In this document: one piece after another, positions 17,571 to 25,889 of the stretch
How the letters are laid out: each line of letters begins with the position of its first letter
Numbering within the stretch: the stretch's first letter is position 1
Assembly (NCBI RefSeq): GCF_052116145.1
Contig: NZ_JBQKLQ010000005.1
Coordinates: 62,001-126,000, forward strand
Length of the DNA stretch: 64,000 nucleotides
Source of the DNA: Fundicoccus sp052116145
Lineage (GTDB): Bacteria > Bacillota > Bacilli > Lactobacillales > Aerococcaceae
Direction: 5' to 3'
Program-made: the position numbers and the translations under genes
The notes under the pieces: model-generated
What the model was told of the DNA's origin: nothing
What the model saw: the letters and a program-made list of their open reading frames with translations, nothing else
Database searches by the model: none

Positions 17571-18968
17571 TTAAAACCCATTATTTTGACTCAAGGCTTT
17601 GAACCAGTGACCTGACTTTTTAATCGTACGCTCTTGCGTTTCTAAGTCGAGTTCAACTAAACCGTAGCGGTTTTTATAAGCGTTAAGCCAAGACCAGCAA
17701 TCGACAAAGGTCCATAACATATAACCATGACAGTTGGCACCATCTTCGATGGCTTGATGTAATACTTTTAAATGGTCTTCAATAAATTCAATCCGGTAGT
17801 CATCTTGAATGACACCATCTTGTTTGAATTTTTCTTCGCCTTCAACACCCATACCGTTTTCAGTTAAAATCCATTCGATATTGTCGTAGTCTTCCTTAAT
17901 CATCATCGCGATGTCGTATACACCTGATTCATAAATTTCCCAACCACGATGTGGATTAATTTTACGGCCTGGCATCACATAATGAGCGAAATAGTAATCT
18001 AAGTTTGTTGGACCAGACACGTCACTTGCGGCATCTACTGAACCTGTGGCATCTTCCGGCGCTTGAACGCGTAGTGGTTGATAATAGTTAACACCTAGAA
18101 AATCGACCGTATTCTCACGAATCACGGCTAACTCTTCCGACGTATAATCGGGTAGTAAAGCATGCGCCTTAATAATCTCCACTAATTCTTCAGGATAATA
18201 GCCCTTAACGGAAGGATCCAAGAAACTCTTTGCTTGGAATAACTCGGCAATACGAGCTGCTTTTAAATCCTCTGGGCTATCACTGCGTGGATAAGCCGGT
18301 GTTAAGTTTAAAATCACACTGATACGATGCGCTGGATTCAAACGGTGGCACGCTTCAACGGCTAAAGAACTCGCTAATTGCGTGTGGTAACCCACTTGAA
18401 CCGCTGCTTTTAAATCAACTTTAGCTGGGGAGTGAAAGTCACCTAAGTAACCTGCCTCGACCGGTACAATCGGTTCGTTGAAAGTAAACCATGTATCGAC
18501 TAAATCACCAAACAGTTCAAAACACTTGGTAGCGTAATCACGAAAGGCATCAACCGTCTCCTTGTTTTCCCAACCGCCTTTGGCTTGGAGCGCATAAGGT
18601 AAATCGAAATGATACAAGTTGACCATCAATTGGATGCCCTTGTCATTAATTCGCTTAAACACCTCACGGTAAAACTCGACCGCTTTTGGATTTACTTCGC
18701 CCACTCCCTCTGGGATTAAGCGCGACCATTGAATCGATGGTCTAAAGGTCGTATGACCTGTTTGTTCGAGTAACTCGATATCTTCTTTATAATTTTTATA
18801 GAATGTCGAGGTTTGACCGGGACCGATTTGGTTATGGAATTTCTCTGGCGCAATGCTGAACCAGTAATCCCAATTACTCATGCCCTTGCCGTCCCCTTTT
18901 TCAATGCCTTCACTCTGTGGTGCTGAAGTGGATGTTCCCCACAAGAAGCCATCTGGAAACTTATACAT
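17571..18968 (-). CDS. Glycoside hydrolase family 1, 6-phospho-beta-glucosidase type
   Basis: A 465-residue GH1 enzyme. The N-terminal FPDGFLWGTSTSAPQSEG, the acid/base in WFTFNEPIVP (about residue 166) and the nucleophile in WILTENGMG (about 370) are all present. GH1 members in this phylum usually hydrolyse PTS-imported phospho-beta-glucosides. The start follows AAGGAGG and overlaps the GH4 gene by 8 bases, so both are coupled. No PTS transporter is in view. Specificity (6-phospho or free glucoside) is inferred from the GH4 partner. Confidence 0.85.
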   Translation of the reverse strand: MYKFPDGFLWGTSTSAPQSEGIEKGDGKGMSNWDYWFSIAPEKFHNQIGPGQTSTFYKNYKEDIELLEQTGHTTFRPSIQWSRLIPEGVGEVNPKAVEFYREVFKRINDKGIQLMVNLYHFDLPYALQAKGGWENKETVDAFRDYATKCFELFGDLVDTWFTFNEPIVPVEAGYLGDFHSPAKVDLKAAVQVGYHTQLASSLAVEACHRLNPAHRISVILNLTPAYPRSDSPEDLKAARIAELFQAKSFLDPSVKGYYPEELVEIIKAHALLPDYTSEELAVIRENTVDFLGVNYYQPLRVQAPEDATGSVDAASDVSGPTNLDYYFAHYVMPGRKINPHRGWEIYESGVYDIAMMIKEDYDNIEWILTENGMGVEGEEKFKQDGVIQDDYRIEFIEDHLKVLHQAIEDGANCHGYMLWTFVDCWSWLNAYKNRYGLVELDLETQERTIKKSGHWFKALSQNNGF

Positions 18969-20337
18969 GTAATTCCTCCTTCAAGGTCTTTATCTTCTCA
19001 ACAAGTTGCGGTTTAACCGCTTTAATTGTTTGAATCACTTGTTCAAACTGCGGTAAATGAACTTCATGAGCCAATAACATTTCCTGTAATAATTCTTCGG
19101 TTATTAAACCGTTCTCAATTAATGGATTTAATAAAAAGGCTTGATAGGCTAAATCATAGCTACCTTCAATTGCAGCTTGGATTGTCAATTCTTCCATCGC
19201 CTTAATCGTTTGCAGATAACCTCTAGCAAACACTGGCAAGTCAGGTGACGTTAAAGGAATTGGCCCTTGAGCGGTAATCACACAGGTCGTTTCAACCACC
19301 ACATCAGCCGGTAATTCCTTGACGGCTCCATTATTTAAAGTAGACACAACTAATAATTGATGCGTATTATTCTCAATCGCATTAACCAACTCACAGGCGA
19401 CTTCACTATAGAATGCCCCTCCACGCTCTTCCAAAGCCTTAGGCTTGGTGACTTGCGTCTCATCGGCATACACTTCAAACAGTGACTGCTCAACCTCTTT
19501 AACTTGTTGCGCCCGAATCTCACCACGCTCAAACTGCTCTAACATATCCGCTAACATCTCTTGTTCTAAAAAATAATAACGATGATAGTCACAAGGCAAT
19601 AAACCAAGCGCTTTCAGCATTGGTGTATTGAAATTCATATTAGAAATATTCTTGACCGTATAATCCTTTGTCTGCGTGCCATACAAAGCCTCGATGACTT
19701 CCTGAGTTCTCTCATTGCCCGCTTCATCCCACACTTGATGGAAATGAAAATGATTAATGCCCTGATGGCGCAAGGTTAAATGACCTGTCGCAAGTACTTC
19801 ACTAGCTGCACGCTCTTGCCCGATTGGAATATTACATAGACCAACCGTTCGTTGCCAACCCAAATACTTAATCACAGCCTCAGTCACCATCCCAGCAGGA
19901 TTCGTAAAGTTAATCAACCAAGCATCCGGACACTGCTCTTTCATATCGGCCACTATGCCTTTGAATACTTGAATCGTACGAAACGCTTTCAGAATACCAC
20001 CGGCACCGTTCGTTTCTTGGCCGATCATTTGGTGAGTTAAAGGAATTGCTTCATCCAAAATTCGCGCATCCATCTGCCCGACACGAAACTGTGTCAACAC
20101 ATAATTCGCCCCAGCCAGTGCTGCATGACGATCTAAAGTAGCCGACACCTGCCATTGAATCCCCGCCGCCTTCAACATCCGCTTTGTAAATGCTTCGATT
20201 ATACTCAACTTCGCTTTCCCTTCGGGAACATCAACCAACACAATCTCGTCGATCGCTAAAGTTTCCTTGCGAGCAATTAAACCACTGATTAACTCAGGAC
20301 TATAACTTGACCCGCCACCAATAATCACTAACTTCAT
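18961..20337 (-). CDS. Glycoside hydrolase family 4, 6-phospho-beta-glucosidase type
   Basis: A 458-residue NAD- and manganese-dependent GH4 enzyme. Residues 1-35 form the nucleotide-binding strand (KLVIIGGGSSYSPELISGLI); metal and substrate residues are seen in INFTNPAGMVTEA, GLCNIPIGQ (cysteine ligand), GINHFHFH and GAFYSEVACELVNAIEN. These enzymes split phospho-beta-glucosides by oxidation-elimination. It is first in the operon with the GH1 enzyme and the MupG relic, giving two mechanistically different hydrolases for probably related sugars. AAAGGAG precedes ATG 20337. No cre box was found upstream. Confidence 0.88.
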   Translation of the reverse strand: MKLVIIGGGSSYSPELISGLIARKETLAIDEIVLVDVPEGKAKLSIIEAFTKRMLKAAGIQWQVSATLDRHAALAGANYVLTQFRVGQMDARILDEAIPLTHQMIGQETNGAGGILKAFRTIQVFKGIVADMKEQCPDAWLINFTNPAGMVTEAVIKYLGWQRTVGLCNIPIGQERAASEVLATGHLTLRHQGINHFHFHQVWDEAGNERTQEVIEALYGTQTKDYTVKNISNMNFNTPMLKALGLLPCDYHRYYFLEQEMLADMLEQFERGEIRAQQVKEVEQSLFEVYADETQVTKPKALEERGGAFYSEVACELVNAIENNTHQLLVVSTLNNGAVKELPADVVVETTCVITAQGPIPLTSPDLPVFARGYLQTIKAMEELTIQAAIEGSYDLAYQAFLLNPLIENGLITEELLQEMLLAHEVHLPQFEQVIQTIKAVKPQLVEKIKTLKEELHV

Positions 20338-20820
20338 GAGTCATCACTCCTTTTATAATGCACCTTTATCATAATTTGCTAACCTCTCACTGTAAACACT
20401 TTTATTGTTAATCTTCTTCCGTCATGAACCGGAAACTTCCTGACATGATACTATGAAGTTATTAATACATTTAATAAAACGAATGATTTAATCAGAAACA
20501 CACACCTTTTCAAGGGAAAATAAGACCTCAAAACTCTAACCTAAAAACCCTCCATTGTGTTTCCACAAAGATGGAACCGCTCAACTAGATTGTTCAAAAA
20601 GAAAGGGAGTAAGCAAAATAAACTCGTAAATAATTACTAATCCTGTTAAAAACTGTCTTCAAGAAGAATTATCTGTATAGAAAATAAGCACACTTACTCA
20701 AAAAAATACGCTGACTCCATCTAGTGTCTTTTATATAAGTTAATCAACTTTATTTTATTCTAACGACCGTTACTTCCATATCGCTCGCGTCTTCTCGCCT
20801 AATTGAATCTCAAATAGGAC
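20338..20820. other. Upstream region of the GH4 operon
   Basis: About 480 AT-rich bases without a supportable gene; runs directly into the 31-bp repeat array. Confidence 0.5.
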
Positions 20821-20825
20821 GCCGT

Positions 20826-21378
20826 GCAAAGCGCTACATCACCTTGGTGTGATATAGCAAAGCGATACATCACCTGGAAGTGATATAACAAAGCGCTACA
20901 TCACCTGGAAGTGATATAACAAAGCGCTACATCACCTGGAAGTGATATAACAAGTCGATACATCACCTGGAAGTGATATAACAAGTCGATACATCACCTG
21001 GAAGTGATATAACAAATCGCTACATCACCTGGAAGTGATATAACAAAGCGCTACATCACCTGGAAGTGATATAACAAGTTGCTACATCACCTAGAAGTGA
21101 TATATCAAAACGCTACATCACCTAGAAGTGATATATCAAAACGCTACATCACCTGGAAGTGATATAACAAAGCGCTACATCACCTGGAAGTGATATAACA
21201 AGTCGATACATCACCTGGAAGTGATATAACAAATCGCTACATCACCTGGAAGTGATATAACAAGTCGATACTTCACCTGGAAGTGATATAGCAAAACGAT
21301 ACATCACCTGGAAGTGATATAGCAAAACGATACATCACCTAGAAGTGATATAGCAAAACGCTACATCACCTGGAAGAG
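20826..21378. repeat. Array of 18 copies of a 31-bp interrupted palindrome
   Basis: The core ACATCACCTGGAAGTGATAT recurs exactly every 31 bases, at 20836 + 31n for n = 0 to 17, with no insertion or deletion. Variable positions cluster in the 9-10 bases between cores (GCGCT, GTCGAT, ATCGCT, AACGAT and similar) and at the palindrome centre (CTGG or CTAG). The first unit (ACCTTGGTGTGATAT) and the last (ends GGAAGAGCC) are degenerate. Each core is an imperfect inverted repeat ATCAC...GTGAT. All frames are closed by TGA/TAA in every unit, so it is noncoding. It lies between the terminator of the PhnA gene and the GH4 operon. Confidence 0.95.
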
Positions 21379-21483
21379 CCATACTACCTTGGAAAGCTAA
21401 CCAAACTTCACTCCTAAAGCTTGTCACGATTGAAGTTCAAATCGGACTTGTCTCTAAATACAACCTCTCCCCTCACCCAAAGC

Positions 21484-21552
21484 AAAAAAACACGCTCATC
21501 CTATCAATGATTAAGTCTCTTCAATCATTTAGATAGAACAAGCGTGTTCGCT
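21484..21552 (-). terminator. Terminator of the PhnA-like gene
   Basis: Minus strand: AACACGCT ... AGCGTGTT with an inner AATGATT/AATCATT stem, followed by seven T. Separates PhnA transcription from the repeat array. Confidence 0.88.
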
Positions 21553-21575
21553 ACAATTTAATTAGTTTGATAAAT

Positions 21576-21923
21576 TTAAGCTTTTTTGACGAATTCTGAT
21601 TTCAGTTTCATGGCACCGAAGCCATCAATACGACAATCGATGTCGTGTCCATCAGCGGCATCAAAAATTAATTTAATATTCTTTACTTTGGTTCCAAGCT
21701 TAATAGCAGTTTTAGACCCTTTTACAGGTAGATCCTTAATCACAACGACATCATCGCCGTCTTCTAAATCGTTCCCATTAGCATCTTTAATTGTAGCTAC
21801 TGCAGTTTCTTCTGCAGCTTCAGCTGCTGTCCATTCATGTGCACACATTGGGCAAACAAATAAACTTCCATCTTCGTAAGTGTATTCTGAATCACACTGT
21901 GGGCAATTTGGTAAAGTATCCAT
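21576..21923 (-). CDS. PhnA/YjdM zinc-ribbon protein
   Basis: The 115-residue protein has the N-terminal zinc ribbon (CPQC, 15 residues, then CPMC) and the C-terminal PhnA/KOW-like barrel (GDDVVVIKDLPVKG; LGTKVKNIKL). The historical phosphonate link of the name is not supported by any phosphonate genes here. Function is unsettled. AGGAGG stands before ATG 21923; the gene has its own terminator. Confidence 0.9.
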   Translation of the reverse strand: MDTLPNCPQCDSEYTYEDGSLFVCPMCAHEWTAAEAAEETAVATIKDANGNDLEDGDDVVVIKDLPVKGSKTAIKLGTKVKNIKLIFDAADGHDIDCRIDGFGAMKLKSEFVKKA

Positions 21924-22057
21924 AAATCAACCCTCCTATTTTATTTACTAGACAATATTCTACCATGTCTTCAAAAATAATACGACAGCTTAAATTGCCA
22001 ACTTTTTAGTGATAACTAAGCACTTTCAACAGCTACTAAAAAAGTTGCCACAAGCCC

Positions 22058-23431
22058 TTACTTTAAAGCGTCAAACTTCTCTTTCATGGTTGGATTATTC
22101 CTAACCAGTTTCTTGACAGTCAAATCTTCCGCTTTATTATTAGCTAAACGTAAATTATTTTCAGAGGATAACAAAGCTTCCTTTGTTTTTTGGAGATTTC
22201 TAATTGTCTTATCAATCTCATCAATCGCCGTCATGAATTTTCGACTAGCCAAATCGTAGTTTCTCGCAAAGCCAGTTTTGAAGACTTCTAAGTCTTCTTC
22301 GAAGTTCGTGATATCAATCGTCTGTTCACGCATCAAGGCAATCTCTTGTTTATATTCTAAAGAATTCATCGCCGCATTACGCAATAAAGTAATAATCGGA
22401 ATGAAAAATTGCGGACGAATTACATACATTTTAGGATACTCATATGAAACATCGACGATACCGTTATTGTATAACTCATTATCTGCTTCTAACATCGACA
22501 CTAAAATTGCGAATTCACACTTTTTGTCTTGACGGTTCTTATCGAGTTGTTTGAAGAAATGTTCATTTCTCTTCTTAGTAGCTGTTTCGTCACCTTCGTT
22601 TTTCATCTCAAACATAATTGAAATAATTTCATTACCATATTCATCGTGTTCACGGTAAATATAATCGCCCTTACTTCCTTTAGAAATATCATTATCTTTT
22701 CCAAAATAAGCATTTTTAAAAGCTGTCATGCGCAAACGGTTGAACTCGATCTCGCAATGCTGTTCCAAGGTTTCGCCAATCATTTTCGTCGATTGCTTAG
22801 CCTTAAAATCTTTATAGAAACTAATAGTCTCGTCTTTCATACGCAATTCATTTTCGTATTTATCCTTTAAGCTATTTTTCTCTAGCTCACTTTCCTTATG
22901 ATGCAGATTAAGTTGCGATTGCAAGGCCATTAACTCTTTTTCCTTGGTGGATTGAATCTTCGTCAATTCCAATTGCTTCTCATTCTCGCTCGACTGTAAG
23001 CGCGATTGTAACTCAGCCAAAGTTTGATCTTTCTCGCTCAGAGCCTTTTGTAAATCCAATGCTCGTTCTTTTTCTTTTTCACGAGATTGACTTTCCAAGG
23101 CTGCGATTTGAGCCGCTTGTTGTGTCAGTTGCTCCTTCAGACTAGTTTCAACTTTCGCAACCGCCATCGCTTTTTCTTGCTCATGTGCACGCATCGACGC
23201 TTGCATTTCTGCCAGCTCTTTTTCTTTTTCTGTTAACTGTTTATCAAAATTATTTTTAGTTTGTTCTTCTATTAAGGCTAGTTGACTGTCATGTTGCAAT
23301 TTAGCCTGTGCTAATTTCTCATGAATTTCCTCATGAAACTCCTGGTTACGCACTTGATTGAGAATATCCGCATAGCTTGCCTCATCAATCGTAAACACGC
23401 TCTGACAATGGGGACATTTAATTTCGTTCAT
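22058..23431 (-). CDS. DUF2130 coiled-coil protein
   Basis: A 457-residue protein: an N-terminal zinc-knuckle-like start (IKCPHCQSVFTIDEA), a long coiled coil (about residues 25-210, rich in Glu/Gln/Lys), then the DUF2130 domain (about 215-400) with GSKGDYIYREHDEYGNEIIS, IMFEMKNEGDET and VIRPQFFIPIITLLRNAA. The D...ExK spacing in GDYIY / FEMKN resembles the active-site pattern of PD-(D/E)XK nucleases, but this is only a pattern. Biological role unknown; architecture recalls RmuC. AAAGGAAG precedes the start. Confidence 0.75.
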   Translation of the reverse strand: MNEIKCPHCQSVFTIDEASYADILNQVRNQEFHEEIHEKLAQAKLQHDSQLALIEEQTKNNFDKQLTEKEKELAEMQASMRAHEQEKAMAVAKVETSLKEQLTQQAAQIAALESQSREKEKERALDLQKALSEKDQTLAELQSRLQSSENEKQLELTKIQSTKEKELMALQSQLNLHHKESELEKNSLKDKYENELRMKDETISFYKDFKAKQSTKMIGETLEQHCEIEFNRLRMTAFKNAYFGKDNDISKGSKGDYIYREHDEYGNEIISIMFEMKNEGDETATKKRNEHFFKQLDKNRQDKKCEFAILVSMLEADNELYNNGIVDVSYEYPKMYVIRPQFFIPIITLLRNAAMNSLEYKQEIALMREQTIDITNFEEDLEVFKTGFARNYDLASRKFMTAIDEIDKTIRNLQKTKEALLSSENNLRLANNKAEDLTVKKLVRNNPTMKEKFDALK

Positions 23432-23468
23432 TCAATCTTCCTTTCAAAATTACATTCACTCTATTATA

Positions 23469-24587
23469 TTAAGTTGCTTGCCTACGAATCACAATCTTGT
23501 TCTTCCCTGAATTTTTTGCTTTATATAAAGCAGCATCCGCTACTTTAAATAACTCAATCGGACTCGAGCTGTGACGTGACATCCCCGCAATTCCACAGCT
23601 TCCCGTCACACCATTATTATTCATCTCAGAAAAACTCAAACGCTCAATATTTAACAGAATCTCTTCACACAAAACTGAAGCGGCATCGACTGACTTCTCC
23701 GGAAAAACAAACACAAATTCTTCACCACCAATTCGAAAGGCATAAAACTCATCCATCGCTGCTTGACGAATAATATAAGAAATCATCAATAATACACGAT
23801 CACCAACCGCATGCCCATAGGTATCATTGACTTGTTTAAATTCATCAATATCTAGTACCGCTAATGACAATAACTGATATGATGCACGACAATCTTCCAT
23901 AATTTTAGGCAGCATGTCTTGGTAAGCCTTACGATTATATAAACGGGTTAAAGGATCAAGCTTCAATTCCAGCTCTAACTGTTCGTTATTTTGAATGATA
24001 TGTTGATAATTAGTATAAGTCGAACGACTATGTAGAATTTGAACTCTAGCCAATAAACAAGCCCCGACTAACATACCTGAAGCAGTCAACACCTGAGTCC
24101 AACTGTCGAAAGTACTACGCGAAGTCCCATACATCATATACGCACTCACCAGCATTAAAACCTGAGCAATCAAAAAGATCTGACGCGTTAACCTGAAATT
24201 AGAAAATAACGTAGAAATTAAAACCGGAGCGATAAAAGAAGCTAATAAAACACTCGCTTGACGATACTGCAGACACAAACAGGCACAAAAGAAAATCAAT
24301 AAAATAATGGCCAAATACTCCTTCACCAATAAAGGCAGTCGCCAAGAATTCACCAGCCAGTTCACTGAGAAATTGGCCGTCAACATCCAAAAAGTCAGCT
24401 GAATTCGCTCAACAAAACTCACATCGAAATGAACGGATTCACTCACAGACGAAGCATAAAACCACAATGCAATGTGCGCCATAAAATTAATAGCAACAAT
24501 CCAATAGGACACTGCAACCAACTGCTTAACCCAATAATCCTCACTTGCCTCAGACTCACGACGAACAGAAAAAGGAATTCTACTCAC
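23469..24587 (-). CDS. Membrane-bound GGDEF diguanylate cyclase
   Basis: A 372-residue protein with six to seven membrane helices (about residues 25-185), a short coiled coil, and a GGDEF domain (about 205-370) with LDPLTRLYNRKAYQDML, FKQVNDTYGHAVGDRVL and FRIGGEEFVFVFPE. The intact GGEEF predicts cyclic di-GMP synthesis. The RxxD inhibitory site is not seen at the expected place before GGEEF (MDEFYAF there instead). Start appears to be GTG at 24587 after AGGGGG. No EAL or PilZ gene is in the window. Confidence 0.85.
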   Translation of the reverse strand: MSRIPFSVRRESEASEDYWVKQLVAVSYWIVAINFMAHIALWFYASSVSESVHFDVSFVERIQLTFWMLTANFSVNWLVNSWRLPLLVKEYLAIILLIFFCACLCLQYRQASVLLASFIAPVLISTLFSNFRLTRQIFLIAQVLMLVSAYMMYGTSRSTFDSWTQVLTASGMLVGACLLARVQILHSRSTYTNYQHIIQNNEQLELELKLDPLTRLYNRKAYQDMLPKIMEDCRASYQLLSLAVLDIDEFKQVNDTYGHAVGDRVLLMISYIIRQAAMDEFYAFRIGGEEFVFVFPEKSVDAASVLCEEILLNIERLSFSEMNNNGVTGSCGIAGMSRHSSSPIELFKVADAALYKAKNSGKNKIVIRRQAT

Positions 24588-24699
24588 AGCTTACGTTGCC
24601 CCCTAAGCACTCATCAAGCTTAAACAAGAGCTCGATAAAATTTGTCAGTTAATTGATAGATTTCTTATAATATATCACATTTGGTATTCATTAGTATAG

Positions 24700-25221
24700 C
24701 TATTCTTTCAACAATGCAACCGCTCGCACAGGGGACCCATCCCCGCCTTTGATATTCAAAGGCAAGCCAAAAAAAGAAAAAACACTCCCTCGTGGCAAAC
24801 AATCCAAATTCACCAAACCCGTATAAGTCACAATCCCCTGCCCCAACAAAGCTCGCTCCAACTCAACACTCAACTCTCCTCCCACAAAACCCGGACCCGA
24901 GTCAACAATCTTATCAAAATAAGCCCTCCCAATTTCTTCAGTAAAAAACAAACCCAACCCACTTGGCCACTCAGCGTCTAGATCAACGACCATCCCTGAA
25001 CCAAAAAAACGCGTCAAATCCATCTCATCTAACCGGCTCCCCTCAGGATGCATATGCGAAAAAGCATCGACATGCGTCCCAGTATGGCTTCCTAAAGACA
25101 GCTGACGCAACTCCCAGCTGTTTTTTTCATGAGTATGAACAACTTCAATTGAAACAGCAGGGTCTCCCGGATAAACCGGCATCGCGTCATACAGTGGCGC
25201 GCTTAAATCGATTACTTTCAT
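24700..25221 (-). CDS. Cyclase-family (kynurenine-formamidase-like) metal hydrolase
   Basis: The 173-residue protein carries the cyclase family zinc motif HTGTHVDAFSH near residue 47 and starts with the typical VIDLSAPLYDAMPVYPGDP. Relatives hydrolyse N-formylkynurenine or other amides and lactones; no tryptophan-catabolism neighbours exist, so substrate is unknown. It is slightly shorter than the usual 200-220 residues. ATG follows AAAGGAG. It may share a message with the GNAT gene 21 bases upstream. Confidence 0.8.
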   Translation of the reverse strand: MKVIDLSAPLYDAMPVYPGDPAVSIEVVHTHEKNSWELRQLSLGSHTGTHVDAFSHMHPEGSRLDEMDLTRFFGSGMVVDLDAEWPSGLGLFFTEEIGRAYFDKIVDSGPGFVGGELSVELERALLGQGIVTYTGLVNLDCLPRGSVFSFFGLPLNIKGGDGSPVRAVALLKE

Positions 25222-25242
25222 TATTTGACTCCTTTTTTAAAG

Positions 25243-25704
25243 TTAAACTGAGCAATGTTTATAATGCATAATATACTCTTGATGTTCTTTGTTATAACCG
25301 GCTTCCTTGAATCCTAAGCTCGTTAACAATTGCTTCATCACCTCGTTACCTTCCACATAATCAGCGACAATTGTTCGCTCTGGGTAGTTGAGGGCTGCTT
25401 CTTCAATGAGTGTCTTCATGGCTTGACGCCCATAACTTTTGCCTTGAAACTGTTGACCAATCATTAGTCGCCAAATCAATAACTCCTGACTATCGGCTTC
25501 AATTTCTAATAGGACAAACCCAACCACTTCCTCCTCAAAGTATATCGCATTTGGAAAACAATCATTATTCTCGCGGTAAAGCCAACACTGTGCCAGTGAA
25601 AACACATTGTCCGATAACCATTTTGCTTCTTTTTGAGTAGGTGTCATCTCTAGTTGAACGACCGCCATAAAATTACTTTCGTCTACAGCTTTTATCTTAA
25701 TCAT
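25243..25704 (-). CDS. GNAT acetyltransferase, spermidine acetyltransferase-like
   Basis: A 153-residue GNAT protein with the acetyl-CoA loop in QQFQGKSYGRQAMKTLIEEA and a BltD-like C-terminus (TSLGFKEAGYNKEHQEYIM). GAGGAG seven bases upstream supports the start at 25704. Divergent from the FAD oxidoreductase gene. Substrate unproved. Confidence 0.8.
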   Translation of the reverse strand: MIKIKAVDESNFMAVVQLEMTPTQKEAKWLSDNVFSLAQCWLYRENNDCFPNAIYFEEEVVGFVLLEIEADSQELLIWRLMIGQQFQGKSYGRQAMKTLIEEAALNYPERTIVADYVEGNEVMKQLLTSLGFKEAGYNKEHQEYIMHYKHCSV

Positions 25705-25844
25705 CGTAAAACTCCTCGTCAAAACGTACTAAAGTTAGCTTCTCATTTCTTCAAGTAAAAATCAATTGGCAATTAACTGCTTCTGTCATTAGCCGCTAAT
25801 TTAAAACCATTCTATTTTAGAATGATATTTGGCCTTAGGTAAGC

Positions 25845-25850
25845 TATAAT
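25845..25850 (+). promoter_or_regulatory. -10 box of the FAD oxidoreductase gene
   Basis: TATAAT 40 bases before the start codon; no clear -35 is visible at the right spacing. Confidence 0.45.
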
Positions 25851-25889
25851 GAATTTAATCTTATTTCGACTTAAAAGGAGTGCTCTTTC

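Noticed and set aside
20338..20500. cre box upstream of the GH4 operon
   Set aside because: Candidate TGTAAACACTTTTA lacks the central CG of the consensus.
20826..21378. CRISPR array
   Set aside because: Between-core segments of 9-10 bases are drawn from a few repeated variants rather than unique 30-base spacers, and no cas gene is in the window.
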